A DNA stretch of 36,233 nucleotides. Source: Verrucomicrobiales bacterium. GTDB taxonomy: Bacteria; Verrucomicrobiota; Verrucomicrobiia; Limisphaerales; UBA11320. This document shows positions 25,137 to 33,871 of this stretch, one piece after another. The stretch lies in contig JAEUHE010000079.1 in assembly GCA_016793885.1 (NCBI GenBank), positions 1 to 36,233 on the forward strand. Reading direction: 5' to 3'. Position numbers and translations under genes: made by a program. Position 1 is the stretch's first letter. Every line of letters starts with the position of its first letter. Below the pieces are notes generated by a model, which was not told where the DNA came from, made no database searches, and saw only the letters and a program-made list of their open reading frames with translations.

Positions 25137-26136
25137 CGGACCGCTGACGCGTGGCCGGCATTGCCCCCCTATCGTTGGCGCGAAAGGTCGCTACCAACGG
25201 GCGATGGTCCGAGGCAAGTCCCCAGTCCGGAACCACCAAAACCTCCGTGCGCTCGCGCACCCACTCATGATACAGCCCTCGGCTGATGAGGAGGTAGTCA
25301 ATCCGACTGTAGGTATCCTCCTTGCCATAGTAATGGGTCCAGGTCACGACCCGCGCCTCGTCGGCCGAGGCCGACCCCGGCAGAGCCCGGTTCCCACGTT
25401 CTGCCGGCCGGGTGTCAATCAGGCCGACGCTCCCCTTGCCTAACAGTGCCCGCAGAGCCTTCGAGTCCTTGGTGTCATTAAAGTCCCCCAAGACCACCAC
25501 ATTGGCCTTCGGATCCGCGGACAAACGGACGTCGATCCGCTCACGAAGGAGACGCGCCTCCTGCTCACGAAGCTCCGCCTCGTCGGCTTCTAAAGTGGTG
25601 CGGCGGGACTTGAGATGAGCCGAGAAGACGGTGACCTGATAGCCCGGGGCCGGCTGTACCTCGACCTCCAAAAAGCCGCGACTGACGAAGAAGCGTCGGC
25701 CCAAGAGCAAGAAGCTCTCACGGGGATGCGAACGACGGGCCACGATCGGAAACCGGCTCAGCAGGGCGACAGAGATATGCGGATCGTGTCCGGTCACGAT
25801 CTCTGAATGCTCATAGCCGACCCCATCCCCAGCCAGCGTCTGGCGCAGCTCCTGGAGGGCGGCTGGCCCGCCGACCTCCTGGAGCGCCAGGATGTCGACA
25901 TCCATCGCCCGAATCACCTCGCGAACCTTCGCCCGGGATTCAAGGGATTTCGCGGGTCGCCCGTCATGCTCCGTCAGCAGATAGTTTTCAAGGTTGTAGG
26001 TGCCCATGCGAAACGTCACCTCGGCCATCAGCGGCCAGCATCCCACGATGCCCCCGAGCAACAGAACCATGGCCAGCCGAACCCAGATCAAGACATGGCT
26101 GGAGCGTTGAAACCGGCGAGTTGAAAAACCTTCCAT
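25123..26136 (-). CDS. Endonuclease/exonuclease/phosphatase-family hydrolase, membrane-anchored or exported
   Basis: 337 residues from the ATG at 26136; an ATG eight codons upstream is possible. A hydrophobic segment at about 20-38 ('VRLAMVLLLGGIVGCWPLMA') reads as signal peptide or anchor. The EEP motifs are present in order: 'MGTYNLENYL' (Asn), 'ILALQEVGG' (metal Glu), 'VFSAHLKS' (His), 'VVLGDFNDT' (Asp, Asn), 'SRIDYLLIS' and 'GLASDHRPLVAT' (catalytic Asp-His). Family members cleave phosphodiesters in nucleic acids, lipids or inositol phosphates; an exported enzyme may scavenge phosphate. The Nudix gene lies 53 bases upstream in the same direction. The C-terminal GKKK is encoded by the T-run of the carB terminator. 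Confidence 0.9.
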   Translation of the reverse strand: MEGFSTRRFQRSSHVLIWVRLAMVLLLGGIVGCWPLMAEVTFRMGTYNLENYLLTEHDGRPAKSLESRAKVREVIRAMDVDILALQEVGGPAALQELRQTLAGDGVGYEHSEIVTGHDPHISVALLSRFPIVARRSHPRESFLLLGRRFFVSRGFLEVEVQPAPGYQVTVFSAHLKSRRTTLEADEAELREQEARLLRERIDVRLSADPKANVVVLGDFNDTKDSKALRALLGKGSVGLIDTRPAERGNRALPGSASADEARVVTWTHYYGKEDTYSRIDYLLISRGLYHEWVRERTEVLVVPDWGLASDHRPLVATFRANDRGAMPATRQRSGKKK

Positions 26137-26189
26137 GGCCAACCTATAGCCCGAGCCCATTCACAAAGTCAAAAGGAAGACGCGCGCGA

Positions 26190-26705
26190 TCAGATCGACT
26201 GGTACAACCGCAGCGCCTTTCGCATGGAGGGAAAGGCCATTTCCTCGGCGCGCACCGCGTGGGGATCCATCCAGCAGAAGCTCTCAACATCGTCGAGCGC
26301 CACCGCCTTTTCCGGGTCTTGAACCCGGGCGATAAAAAAGAGGTCCAACACGGGATACGTCACGTCCAAATACCGATAGCTGTTGGGTTGGGTGCAGAGG
26401 AAAGAAACACCCTCCAGTTCCAGTCCCACTTCCTCACGAACCTCCCGACGCAGCCCCTCCTCGGCCGTCTCGCCGATATCGATGAATCCTCCCACCAAGC
26501 CCAGCATGCCTTTGGACGGCTCCTTCGCCCGGCGGATGAACAAACCGCACCCATCGCTGCGCAGCAGGATGGCGGCAGAAGCCACGGTCGGGTTGAAGTA
26601 GTAGACAAAGTGGCAGGCCGGGCAGCGAAACGGCGTCGCATCCTCGATGCGGTCACGTTGCTTTCCACACCTGGGACAATGCACAAAACTGAGCGCCGGC
26701 GTCAT
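26190..26705 (-). CDS. Zinc-ribbon Nudix hydrolase
   Basis: 171 residues. Four cysteines (CPRC near 10-13 and CPAC near 28-31) form a zinc ribbon as in NudC-like and related Nudix proteins. 'GGFIDIGETAEEGLRREVREEVGLE' (about 72-96) is a complete Nudix box, with the REVREE metal site intact. The NudC-specific SQPWPFPxS array is absent, so NADH pyrophosphatase activity should not be assumed. It probably hydrolyses a nucleoside diphosphate derivative in the cytoplasm. A terminator-like hairpin lies in its leader about 50 bases upstream. Confidence 0.92.
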   Translation of the reverse strand: MTPALSFVHCPRCGKQRDRIEDATPFRCPACHFVYYFNPTVASAAILLRSDGCGLFIRRAKEPSKGMLGLVGGFIDIGETAEEGLRREVREEVGLELEGVSFLCTQPNSYRYLDVTYPVLDLFFIARVQDPEKAVALDDVESFCWMDPHAVRAEEMAFPSMRKALRLYQSI

Positions 26706-26754
26706 GGGATGACTGTGTCAGGACCCGCCAGGTCTGCGCAACTCATCCGGGCAG

Positions 26755-26786
26755 AAAAAAGCCCTTCGGGCGGAGAGCGGAAGGGC
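26755..26786 (-). terminator. Terminator-like hairpin in the Nudix gene leader
   Basis: On the minus strand a seven-pair stem GCCCTTC/GAAGGGC (26786-26780 with 26767-26761) is followed directly by TTTTTT (26760-26755), 50 bases before the Nudix ATG. No minus-strand gene lies upstream for it to terminate, so it may be an attenuator or part of a repeat. Confidence 0.5.
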
Positions 26787-26860
26787 GAAGCCCGCCCCAA
26801 GAGTGATTAAAAGTGGATCAAAACAAAGGTGGAGGCGCAACGGACTCGGCGCCCTTATGC

Positions 26861-27113
26861 CGGGCTTTCAGCCCTTGATGGAGGGGATGTGCACCTGGGG
26901 TTGTCACCCCAGGCTGGGATAGCACGCACCGTTGGAGCTCCCGTCCGACGAGCCTCCGTGCATAGACCAAATCCAGCCCAAAACCCTAATCCCATGTTCC
27001 TACGGGAGTCTTCACTGGGGTTGGAGCCCGCGGGCCACAGGCCCAGCCTCATCTCAGCCTGGGGTGACAACCCCAGGTTTCCTCACCCTGCACACGCTGA
27101 GGGCTGAAAGCCC
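26861..27113. repeat. Interrupted inverted repeat (about 60-bp arms)
   Basis: The outer words CGGGCTTTCAGCCCT (from 26861) and AGGGCTGAAAGCCCG (to 27113), and the inner words at 26894-26915 and 27058-27077 (containing 'cctggggttgtcacccc'), are reverse complements. The inner match covers over 20 bases. About 130 bases separate the arms. The structure resembles a dispersed, possibly mobile, intergenic palindrome. Confidence 0.75.
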
Positions 27114-27247
27114 GCGCCATCGCAGGGAATCACCCACAGAGTTCAACCTGAATCTCACGCACTTCAAATCCCCCCCTACTACCCCTTCTCATTCATGCTT
27201 GTCTAACGCTCTGATCCCGCGCACGGTTGGTCGCCGAAACAAAAATC

Positions 27248-28099
27248 ATGAGTCCTCAAGGTCTAGCTCGCTTATTCGGGGTCGCCATCCTGGTGTTTGT
27301 GGTGATCATTATGGCCTCGTCGGGAACCTATGTTGTGCAGCCCGGATACCGTGGCGTTGAAGTCACCCTCGGCAAGGTTTCCCCGATCTTTAAGCCGGAG
27401 GGTTTCGGTCTGAAGGCCCCATTCATTACCGAGATCCGCCCGATCTCCGTTCGCCAGCAGACGGCGGAGGAAAAGGCGGAGTGCTATTCGTCGGATCTGC
27501 AGCAGATCCACGTGGATTTGCGCATCCTTTTCCGAGTACCGGAATCCTCGGTCGTCAAGATGTTCCAAGAATTTTACGGGGATCCATTCGAGAGTCTGGT
27601 GTCTCCTCGTGTTCACGAGGCGCTCAAGGAAGTAGCCGCGCTGCAAAGCGCTGAGCAAATCGTGAAGAACCGCGAGCAGATCAAGACCCGCGCTTTGGAG
27701 ATCTCTCGGAAGAAGATTGGCACGCTGCTGGTCGTGGAGGATCTCGTGATCCAAAACATCGGCGTGACCAAGGAACTCGAGCACGCGATCGAGGCCAAGA
27801 TGGTCCAAGAACAGGAGGCTTCCAAGTCGAAATACCTTCAACAGCGAGCTCAGATCGAGGCGGACACCCTGGTCATCCAGGCCAAAGGTGAAGCGGAATC
27901 CATTGTTATCCGCGGCAAAGCGCTGCGTGACAACCCGGCCATCGTCGACCTTAAGATCGTGGAGAAGTGGGATGGCAGCACCCCGCTCGTGATCGGAGGC
28001 GGCGAGAATACACTACTTCCACTCCAAGACGTCGAACGAAACCGAACCATAAGACGAGATGCCACCCCAACCCCCACCCCGACGACACCCCGGCGATAA
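27248..28099 (+). CDS. SPFH/prohibitin-family membrane protein 1
   Basis: 283 residues from the ATG at 27248; a TTG at 27227 would add seven residues. One membrane helix (about 10-29) is followed by 'VVQPGYRGVEVTLGKV' and the SPFH domain, then a long helical part with 'AIEAKMVQEQEASKSKYLQQRAQIEADTLVIQAKGEAESI' (about 187-225), the coiled-coil stretch of prohibitins. 'VEKWDGSTPLVIGGG' near the end is typical of the prohibitin family. The tail is rich in Thr-Pro. Such proteins form ring- or cage-shaped scaffolds at the membrane, often with proteases or transporters. The next gene is a close paralogue starting ten bases after the stop, so the pair may form a hetero-oligomer like HflK-HflC. Confidence 0.9.
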   Translation: MSPQGLARLFGVAILVFVVIIMASSGTYVVQPGYRGVEVTLGKVSPIFKPEGFGLKAPFITEIRPISVRQQTAEEKAECYSSDLQQIHVDLRILFRVPESSVVKMFQEFYGDPFESLVSPRVHEALKEVAALQSAEQIVKNREQIKTRALEISRKKIGTLLVVEDLVIQNIGVTKELEHAIEAKMVQEQEASKSKYLQQRAQIEADTLVIQAKGEAESIVIRGKALRDNPAIVDLKIVEKWDGSTPLVIGGGENTLLPLQDVERNRTIRRDATPTPTPTTPRR

Positions 28100-28109
28100 C
28101 GCGCGCAAC

Positions 28110-28943
28110 ATGAACGCCCTGAGCCCAGCCCAAATCAGCCGACTCATCATGGTCGCCTTGGTGATCTTCGCGCTGATTATCGTGGCTTCCACCACCACCT
28201 ACCTCGTCCAGCCGGGCACCCGAGGAATCAAGGTGACCCTGGGGAAAACGGCCGATCAGTTCCTGCCCGAAGGTTTCGGGTTCAAAGCGCCGTTCATCAC
28301 CCGCATCGTGCCCGTGAACATCCAGCAACGCACGCGAACTGTAACCGCGGAGTGCTTCTCCTCCGACCTTCAGCAGGTGATGGTCGAGCTGGCCGTCCTG
28401 TACCGGGTGCCGGAGGCGTCCGTAGTCCAGATCTACAAGCAGTTTGCGGGCGACCCCTTCGACAGCCTCATCGCCCCCCGGGTTCAGGAAGCGCTGAAGG
28501 AAGCCACCGCGATGCAGACCGCCGTGCAGATCGTGAAAAGCCGGGAGGAGACCAAACAAAAGGCGATGGCCTCCGCGAAACAAAAGATCACCTCAATACT
28601 GATGGTGGAGGATATCGTCATCAAGAACCTGCAGCTTTCCCCCGAACTGGAAAAGGCGATCGAAGCCAAGATGGTGGCCGAACAGCAGGCCGTACAAGCC
28701 CAGTTCACCCAAGTTCAGACTCAGGTCGAAGCGGAGACGGCCGTGATCAAGGCCAAGGGTGAAGCTGAATCGATTCGGGTGCGCGGCGAGGCGCTGCGCC
28801 TCAATCCATCTTTCCTCCGACTCCAGATCGTGGAGCGATGGAATGGCAAGTCTCCCCTGGTGGTTCCCCCGGACACACAGCAAGGGGGTGCCAGCCTGCT
28901 GCTGCCCCTCGGATCGGCTGAGAAACCCACCCCTCCCCAATGA
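28110..28943 (+). CDS. SPFH/prohibitin-family membrane protein 2
   Basis: 277 residues from the ATG at 28110; a longer frame from 28059 overlaps the previous gene. The layout copies its neighbour: helix at about 12-32, 'LVQPGTRGIKVTLGKT', 'PEGFGFKAPFITRIVPV', 'DPFDSLIAPRVQEALKEATA', 'AIEAKMVAEQQAVQ', 'KAKGEAESIRVRGEALRLNP' and 'VERWNGKSPLVV'. It is clearly a tandem duplicate that has since diverged. Its final ATGA overlaps the start of the next small gene, so the three are co-translated. Confidence 0.9.
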   Translation: MNALSPAQISRLIMVALVIFALIIVASTTTYLVQPGTRGIKVTLGKTADQFLPEGFGFKAPFITRIVPVNIQQRTRTVTAECFSSDLQQVMVELAVLYRVPEASVVQIYKQFAGDPFDSLIAPRVQEALKEATAMQTAVQIVKSREETKQKAMASAKQKITSILMVEDIVIKNLQLSPELEKAIEAKMVAEQQAVQAQFTQVQTQVEAETAVIKAKGEAESIRVRGEALRLNPSFLRLQIVERWNGKSPLVVPPDTQQGGASLLLPLGSAEKPTPPQ

Positions 28944-29134
28944 GCCCCCGGGCCCGCGCAGGCTGCCAAATCCTTATCCTCTTGGCGGTGGTGGCGGGGC
29001 TGCTCCTGCTTTTCCCCGGAGCAGTTGCCTTTGTCGAGATGGCCGCACGGGAACTCAGGTATCTCTGGTGGCTTGTGCTGTTGGTCGCCTTGGCCATCTG
29101 GCTGATCTGGGGGGTCGGACGAAAATCCAACTGA
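28940..29134 (+). CDS. Small two-helix membrane protein
   Basis: 64 residues. Two hydrophobic segments (about 9-29 and 40-59) are separated by 'VEMAARELRYLWW'; the C-terminus is basic (GRKSN). The ATG overlaps the stop of SPFH gene 2 by four bases, which supports a real gene. I do not recognise a family. It could be a partner of the SPFH cage. Confidence 0.6.
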   Translation: MSPRARAGCQILILLAVVAGLLLLFPGAVAFVEMAARELRYLWWLVLLVALAIWLIWGVGRKSN

Positions 29135-29179
29135 TGGATCTTGTAACATTTCTCCCCTTGGAGTGTCTTAGATTCAACC

Positions 29180-30517
29180 TTGAGCACTACTCTCACCAAA
29201 CGTAAGTCTCGTCGTCGCTGGCCCTGGGTCCTCCTGGTCCTGGCTCTCGCCGGCGGCGGTTACGGGTATTACCGCCAGCGCAATCAGGAGAAACCGATCG
29301 AGATCCAGGTAACCAAGGCCTCCCGCCGCAACCTCACCGAAGTGATTGTCGCCAACGGTCGGGTGCAGCCGGTGGTGCAGGTGAAAATCAGTCCGGAGGT
29401 GAGCGGGGAAATCATCGAGCTCCCCGTCAAGGAAGGTCAGGCGGTCAAGAAGGGCGACCTGCTGATCCGGATCAAACCGGATCTTTACGCCGCCAGCCGC
29501 CGATCGGCTGAAGCAAGCTACAAGGCCGCCCTCGCCGGCAAGGCGCAGTCGGCCGCCAGCCTGGAAAAAGCCGACCTGGAGCTCAAGCGAAACGAAGCCC
29601 TGTTTCGCGAGAAACTGATCTCCGAGACCCTGCATCAGGACTTCCTGACCTCCCGGGCCATCGCCGCAGCCGCCTACGACTCCGCTTCCCATCAGGTCGA
29701 CGTCGCGCGAGCATCGCTCGCCCGATCGGAGGAGGATCTCGCGAAAACGATCATCTACTCCCCCATCACCGGAACCGTCAGCAAGCTCAACTCCCAGCTG
29801 GGCGAACGAGTGGTGGGTACCGCCATGATGACCGGAACCGAGATCATGGTAGTCGCGGACCTCACCGAGATGGAGGCGCGCGTGGAGGTGGGCGAGATGG
29901 ATGTGGTGCTGATGCAGCCAGGCCTCAAGGCGCAGTTGGAGGTTGACGCCTTCACCGCCAGGAAGTTCAACGGCCGGATCACCGAGGTCGCCAACTCCTC
30001 CAAGAATTCGCTCGTGGGCAGCAGCAGCGGCAGCGGGAGCAGCCAGGATGCTACTCGCTTTGAAGTTCGGATTCGCATCGAGGAAAAGGACGCCTTCCGC
30101 CCCGGCATGTCCGTGACCGCCGAAATCGAAACTCGCTACCGGACCAATGCGCTGACGGTGCCCATCCAGAGCGTCACCACCCGGCTGCCCAACAGCGGCG
30201 GCAGCACGACCAACGCCGCGATCACAACGGCCGCCACCGGCTCAGCCCCCCCTCCAGCCTCCGCCATGGACCGCCGGAAAGAAGGCAATAAACCTCAGGA
30301 AGTGGTGTTCGTTTTCAATGGGACGCAGGTCACGGCCACACCGGTCAAACGCGGCATCAGCGATGACACCTTTGTGGAGATCACCGAGGGCCTGTCTGAG
30401 GGGCAGGAGGTGGTGAGCGGGAGTTACAAGGCCATCAGCCGGGAACTTAGGGATGACTCCAAAGTGAAACTCATCAGCGAGGCGGCTCCCGGCGGCTCCA
30501 AGCCACCGGGGCCCTAA
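29180..30517 (+). CDS. MacA/HlyD-type periplasmic adaptor of an ABC exporter
   Basis: 445 residues from a TTG at 29180; no ATG or GTG upstream fits better. One N-terminal helix (about 14-30) is followed by 'VIVANGRVQPVVQVKISPEVSGEIIELPVKEGQAVKKGDLLIRI' (first lipoyl half), a helical hairpin (about 105-190), 'TIIYSPITGTVSKLNSQLGERV' (second lipoyl half) and beta-barrel parts with 'FRPGMSVTAEIETRY'. A Ser/Gly linker lies near residue 280 and a low-complexity, Thr/Ala/Pro-rich insert near 335-365. It bridges the inner-membrane ABC module encoded next to an outer-membrane channel that is not in this window. Confidence 0.9.
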   Translation: MSTTLTKRKSRRRWPWVLLVLALAGGGYGYYRQRNQEKPIEIQVTKASRRNLTEVIVANGRVQPVVQVKISPEVSGEIIELPVKEGQAVKKGDLLIRIKPDLYAASRRSAEASYKAALAGKAQSAASLEKADLELKRNEALFREKLISETLHQDFLTSRAIAAAAYDSASHQVDVARASLARSEEDLAKTIIYSPITGTVSKLNSQLGERVVGTAMMTGTEIMVVADLTEMEARVEVGEMDVVLMQPGLKAQLEVDAFTARKFNGRITEVANSSKNSLVGSSSGSGSSQDATRFEVRIRIEEKDAFRPGMSVTAEIETRYRTNALTVPIQSVTTRLPNSGGSTTNAAITTAATGSAPPPASAMDRRKEGNKPQEVVFVFNGTQVTATPVKRGISDDTFVEITEGLSEGQEVVSGSYKAISRELRDDSKVKLISEAAPGGSKPPGP

Positions 30518-30562
30518 TTAGCCGAGCGGCCGGGGCCGAGTGCGTCCCAGTTTTTCATCCTC

Positions 30563-31249
30563 ATGACTCTCATACGTCTCGACAAGCTGGCGCGCCGATA
30601 CCAGATGGGTAACGAAACCATCCACGCCCTGCGGGAGGTGTCGCTCTCCATCACTCGCGGTGAGTACATCGCCATCATGGGACCTTCGGGATCAGGCAAG
30701 TCGACACTCATGAACCTCATCGGCTGCCTGGACAGCCCAAGCGACGGGGACTACGAGTTGAATGGCCATCGAGTCAGCGACATGGATGACGACGAGCTGG
30801 CCGATATCCGCAACCGGGAGATCGGTTTCGTCTTCCAAACGTTCAACCTGCTGCCCCGGCTGGACGCCTTGCGGAATGTCGAGCTTCCACTGGTGTATGC
30901 GGGCATCGACGCCGAAACCCGCCAGGAGCGGGCGGTGGAGGCGATGCGCCAGGTCGGCCTGGCCGACCGAATGCACCATAAGCCCAACGAGCTGTCCGGC
31001 GGACAACGTCAGCGGGTGGCCATCGCCCGCGCGCTGGTCACCCGGCCGTCCATCATCCTGGCCGACGAGCCGACCGGCAATCTCGACTCCAAGACCGGCG
31101 ATGAAATCATGCTCGTCTTCCAGTCGCTCTGGAAACAGGGCAACACCATCATCCTCGTCACCCACGAGGAGGACATCGCCCGTCATGCCGGGCGTATCGT
31201 GCGCATCCGGGATGGGCTGATCGCCAGCGACGAACTCAACCAGCCATGA
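30563..31249 (+). CDS. MacB/LolD-type ABC transporter ATP-binding protein
   Basis: 228 residues. Walker [10 protein letters not shown] (40-48), Q-loop '[12 protein letters not shown]' (about 90-101), signature '[15 protein letters not shown]' (about 144-158), Walker B '[16 protein letters not shown]' and H-loop '[12 protein letters not shown]'. This is the class that works with FtsX-type permeases and uses mechanotransmission (MacB, LolD, FtsE). The stop overlaps the first permease start by four bases (ATGA), so the stoichiometry is probably translationally coupled. Confidence 0.95.
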   Translation: MTLIRLDKLARRYQMGNETIHALREVSLSITRGEYIAIMGPSGSGKSTLMNLIGCLDSPSDGDYELNGHRVSDMDDDELADIRNREIGFVFQTFNLLPRLDALRNVELPLVYAGIDAETRQERAVEAMRQVGLADRMHHKPNELSGGQRQRVAIARALVTRPSIILADEPTGNLDSKTGDEIMLVFQSLWKQGNTIILVTHEEDIARHAGRIVRIRDGLIASDELNQP

Positions 31250-32475
31250 GGTGGACCTTCGAATTGATCGAGAGCGCCAAGATCGCCTGGGCGGCCATAC
31301 GCGCCAACCGCCTGCGATCGATACTCACCACGCTGGGGATCATCGTCGGAATCGTGACCGTCACCCTGATGGGAATGGCCATCGAAGGTCTCAACAACGC
31401 CTTCAAGCTCAGCATCGCCAATCTGGGTGCAGACACGCTCTATGTGGGCAGAATCCCGTGGAAGCGTATCACTGCGGCGGACTGGATGCAGCTGATGAAA
31501 CGGCGCCCGATCGATCTGGCTCAATCGCGGGAGCTGGAACGACGCATGACCAACGCATTGGCGCTCGCTCCCATGACGGAAACCCGGCTGACGGTCCAAT
31601 ATGCCGGCCGGAGCGCCAGCGGCGTTACCATCATCGGCACTTCGGAGCCCTTTCAGCTGACTTCAGGCATCACCATGGCCCAGGGACGCTTTCTGCAGCC
31701 GCAGGAAGCGGACGGCGGACGTCCGGTCTGCGTGGTGGGCTCTCTGGTGGCCAGCAACCTATTCGTGAACGAGAACCCGCTCGGCACGCGAATCCGGATC
31801 GCGGGAGAGTCGGTCGAGGTGATCGGAGTGATGGACAAGCGGGGCAGCTTCCTAGGCCAGTTCAGCCTCGACAATCAAATCGTGATCCCGACACGCCTCT
31901 TCCTGAAAGCGTTCGGATGGGATCCGGAGTTCAGCATCCAGATCAAGGCCAGGAATGTCGGCGATCTCGAAAGCCTGGCCGAGGAAGTCCGTGGACTGTT
32001 GCGGATCATCCGGCGCGTGGGACCGTCAGAGGAAGATGATTTTGCGATCAACCAACAGAGCGGCATCCTGGAGTCTTTCGGCCGAGTCACCGCGATCATC
32101 GGGAGCGTCGGCCTCTTTATCAGCGGGCTCTCGCTCTTCGTCGGCGGCATCGGGATTATGAACATCATGTTCGTTTCGGTGGCGGAGCGCACGCGGGAGA
32201 TCGGGATTCGGAAGGCGATCGGCGCCAAGCGCCGCAGCATCCTGATTCAGTTCCTAACCGAGGCCGCCAGCATCTGCCTCATGGCGGGTTTGCTGGGAAT
32301 CGGGATCGCGTGGTGCATCTCCCTGGTTCTGTCTCATTACCTGCCGGTCACCATGTCCCTGCGAATTGCCGGGCTGGCCGTCGGTGTGTCGCTGGCGGTC
32401 GGGGTCATTTCCGGCTTTCTACCCGCCTGGCGAGCGGCCCGTCTCAAACCGGTAGACGCCTTAAGGAACGAATGA
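31246..32475 (+). CDS. FtsX/MacB-type ABC permease 1
   Basis: 409 residues with four helices: one at about 22-45 and three near the C-terminus (about 285-308, 342-362, 372-395). Between them is a large periplasmic MacB_PCD-like domain. '[31 protein letters not shown]' marks the FtsX coupling region. No ATPase is fused, unlike E. coli MacB. Its stop overlaps the second permease start. Confidence 0.94.
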   Translation: MRWTFELIESAKIAWAAIRANRLRSILTTLGIIVGIVTVTLMGMAIEGLNNAFKLSIANLGADTLYVGRIPWKRITAADWMQLMKRRPIDLAQSRELERRMTNALALAPMTETRLTVQYAGRSASGVTIIGTSEPFQLTSGITMAQGRFLQPQEADGGRPVCVVGSLVASNLFVNENPLGTRIRIAGESVEVIGVMDKRGSFLGQFSLDNQIVIPTRLFLKAFGWDPEFSIQIKARNVGDLESLAEEVRGLLRIIRRVGPSEEDDFAINQQSGILESFGRVTAIIGSVGLFISGLSLFVGGIGIMNIMFVSVAERTREIGIRKAIGAKRRSILIQFLTEAASICLMAGLLGIGIAWCISLVLSHYLPVTMSLRIAGLAVGVSLAVGVISGFLPAWRAARLKPVDALRNE

Positions 32476-33713
32476 AGCTCAGCGATCTGACGGAAAGCCT
32501 GCGCATGGCGCTAGAGTCGGTGCGAGCCCACAAGCTGCGTTCGGCCCTGACCCTGATGGGAGTCATGGTCGGGGTGTTCTCGATCATTCTGGTGATGACG
32601 GCCATGAGGGCGCTGCAAAATAAGGTGGAGGGCGAACTCTCGGGACTGGGAGCCAATACCTTCCAAATCCAGCGCACACCCGCCCTCCCGTTCGGCCGCT
32701 CCGAGTCACGGGAAAAATATGCCCGACGAAAACGGTTAACGCTGCCGGAGGTTAAACGGCTGGAGGAGCGGGCTACTTTGGCATCGAACATCGGCGCGCA
32801 GGAGGAGTTCTACGCCGGAGAGGCCATCTCCCGCTTCGACAAGACTCCGCCGAACATCAACCTCATTGGGGTGACTCCCAGCGTGTTCCCAGCCCGGAAC
32901 TGGATTCTGGCCGATGGACGCGCCCTGTCCGCTTCGGATCAGGACTCCGCTCAAGATGTCTGCGTGCTCGGAGCAACCCTCAAAGACACGCTTTTCCCCA
33001 TCGGGTCAGCATTGGGGGAAACCGTGAAGTTTGGAGGGATTCCCTACCGGGTGGTGGGTGTGCTGGAGCCCAAGGGAGCCATGCTGGGCGGGGATCAGGA
33101 CAACTTCGCCGTCATTCCCCTGACCACGGGACTCAACCGTTATGGTCGGGGATGGCGCAGTCTCAAGATTCTGGTCCAGTCGGCGGATGTGCGACAGTTC
33201 GAGGACACGGTCGAACAGGTGCGCGGCATCCTGCGGGCCCTTCGCAAGGTTCCTCCTGGCGAGGAGGACGACTTCGAGATCTTTACCAACGACTCCCTGA
33301 TCGGGCAGTTCCTGGCCTTCACCCTGACTGCACGCATCGGGGTGGCAGCCATCTCCTCGATCGCCCTGATCGCGGCGGGCATTGGCATCATGAACATCAT
33401 GCTGGTGTCAGTGACCGAACGAACTCGCGAGATCGGGATCCGCCGCGCCATCGGCGCCCGAAAACGCAGCATCATGACCCAGTTTCTCATGGAGGCCGTG
33501 GTTCTTTGCGAACTCGGGGGCTTGGCCGGCGTGCTGCTGGGGTTGGTGGCGGGCAACGTTGCCGCCCAAGTCATGAAGCTGCCCATGACGCTCCCCCTCG
33601 ATTGGGTGGTCATCGGCCTGGTGACTTGCTCGCTGGTCGGCATTGTGTTTGGGGTGTATCCCGCCCGGAAAGCTGCGAACCTGGATCCCATCGAATCGCT
33701 TCGCTACGAATGA
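32472..33713 (+). CDS. FtsX/MacB-type ABC permease 2
   Basis: 413 residues from the ATG at 32472 (AAGGA just upstream); the frame is open to 32310 inside the previous gene. The architecture is the same as permease 1, with '[31 protein letters not shown]' and a periplasmic domain with 'FGGIPYRVVGVLEPKGAMLGGDQDNFAVIPL'. The two permeases are paralogues and probably form a heterodimer with two copies of the ATPase. Confidence 0.94.
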   Translation: MKLSDLTESLRMALESVRAHKLRSALTLMGVMVGVFSIILVMTAMRALQNKVEGELSGLGANTFQIQRTPALPFGRSESREKYARRKRLTLPEVKRLEERATLASNIGAQEEFYAGEAISRFDKTPPNINLIGVTPSVFPARNWILADGRALSASDQDSAQDVCVLGATLKDTLFPIGSALGETVKFGGIPYRVVGVLEPKGAMLGGDQDNFAVIPLTTGLNRYGRGWRSLKILVQSADVRQFEDTVEQVRGILRALRKVPPGEEDDFEIFTNDSLIGQFLAFTLTARIGVAAISSIALIAAGIGIMNIMLVSVTERTREIGIRRAIGARKRSIMTQFLMEAVVLCELGGLAGVLLGLVAGNVAAQVMKLPMTLPLDWVVIGLVTCSLVGIVFGVYPARKAANLDPIESLRYE

Positions 33714-33747
33714 TCACGAGTGAACGAATCGCCAACTACTTTGTCCA

Positions 33748-33776
33748 TTGCCCAGTAGCAGTTCACTGGCTATAAC
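33748..33776 (+). promoter_or_regulatory. Candidate sigma-70 promoter upstream of the 732-residue gene
   Basis: TTGCCC at 33748-33753 and TATAAC at 33771-33776 with a 17-base spacer, about 95 bases before the GTG start. This would start a new transcript after the permease operon. Confidence 0.45.
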
Positions 33777-33871
33777 CAACGCCCACGACCGAAACCGCGA
33801 TCGGCGAAGGGGCCAGAACGGACCGGACCCTTCGTGAGATCTGCGCCGGGGTGCGGTCCAATTAACAACGA

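Larger units (their letters stand above)
26706..27247. other. Intergenic inverted-repeat island
   Basis: No gene is supported in 542 bases between the divergent Nudix and SPFH genes. It holds a terminator-like hairpin facing the Nudix gene and a large interrupted inverted repeat (26861-27113). A promoter for the SPFH operon is expected near 27150-27240 but none is convincing. Confidence 0.65.

Noticed and set aside
25060..25140. carB half as a frameshifted pseudogene
   Set aside because: The region after the stop does not continue as CarB in any frame and is a terminator followed by a convergent intact gene.
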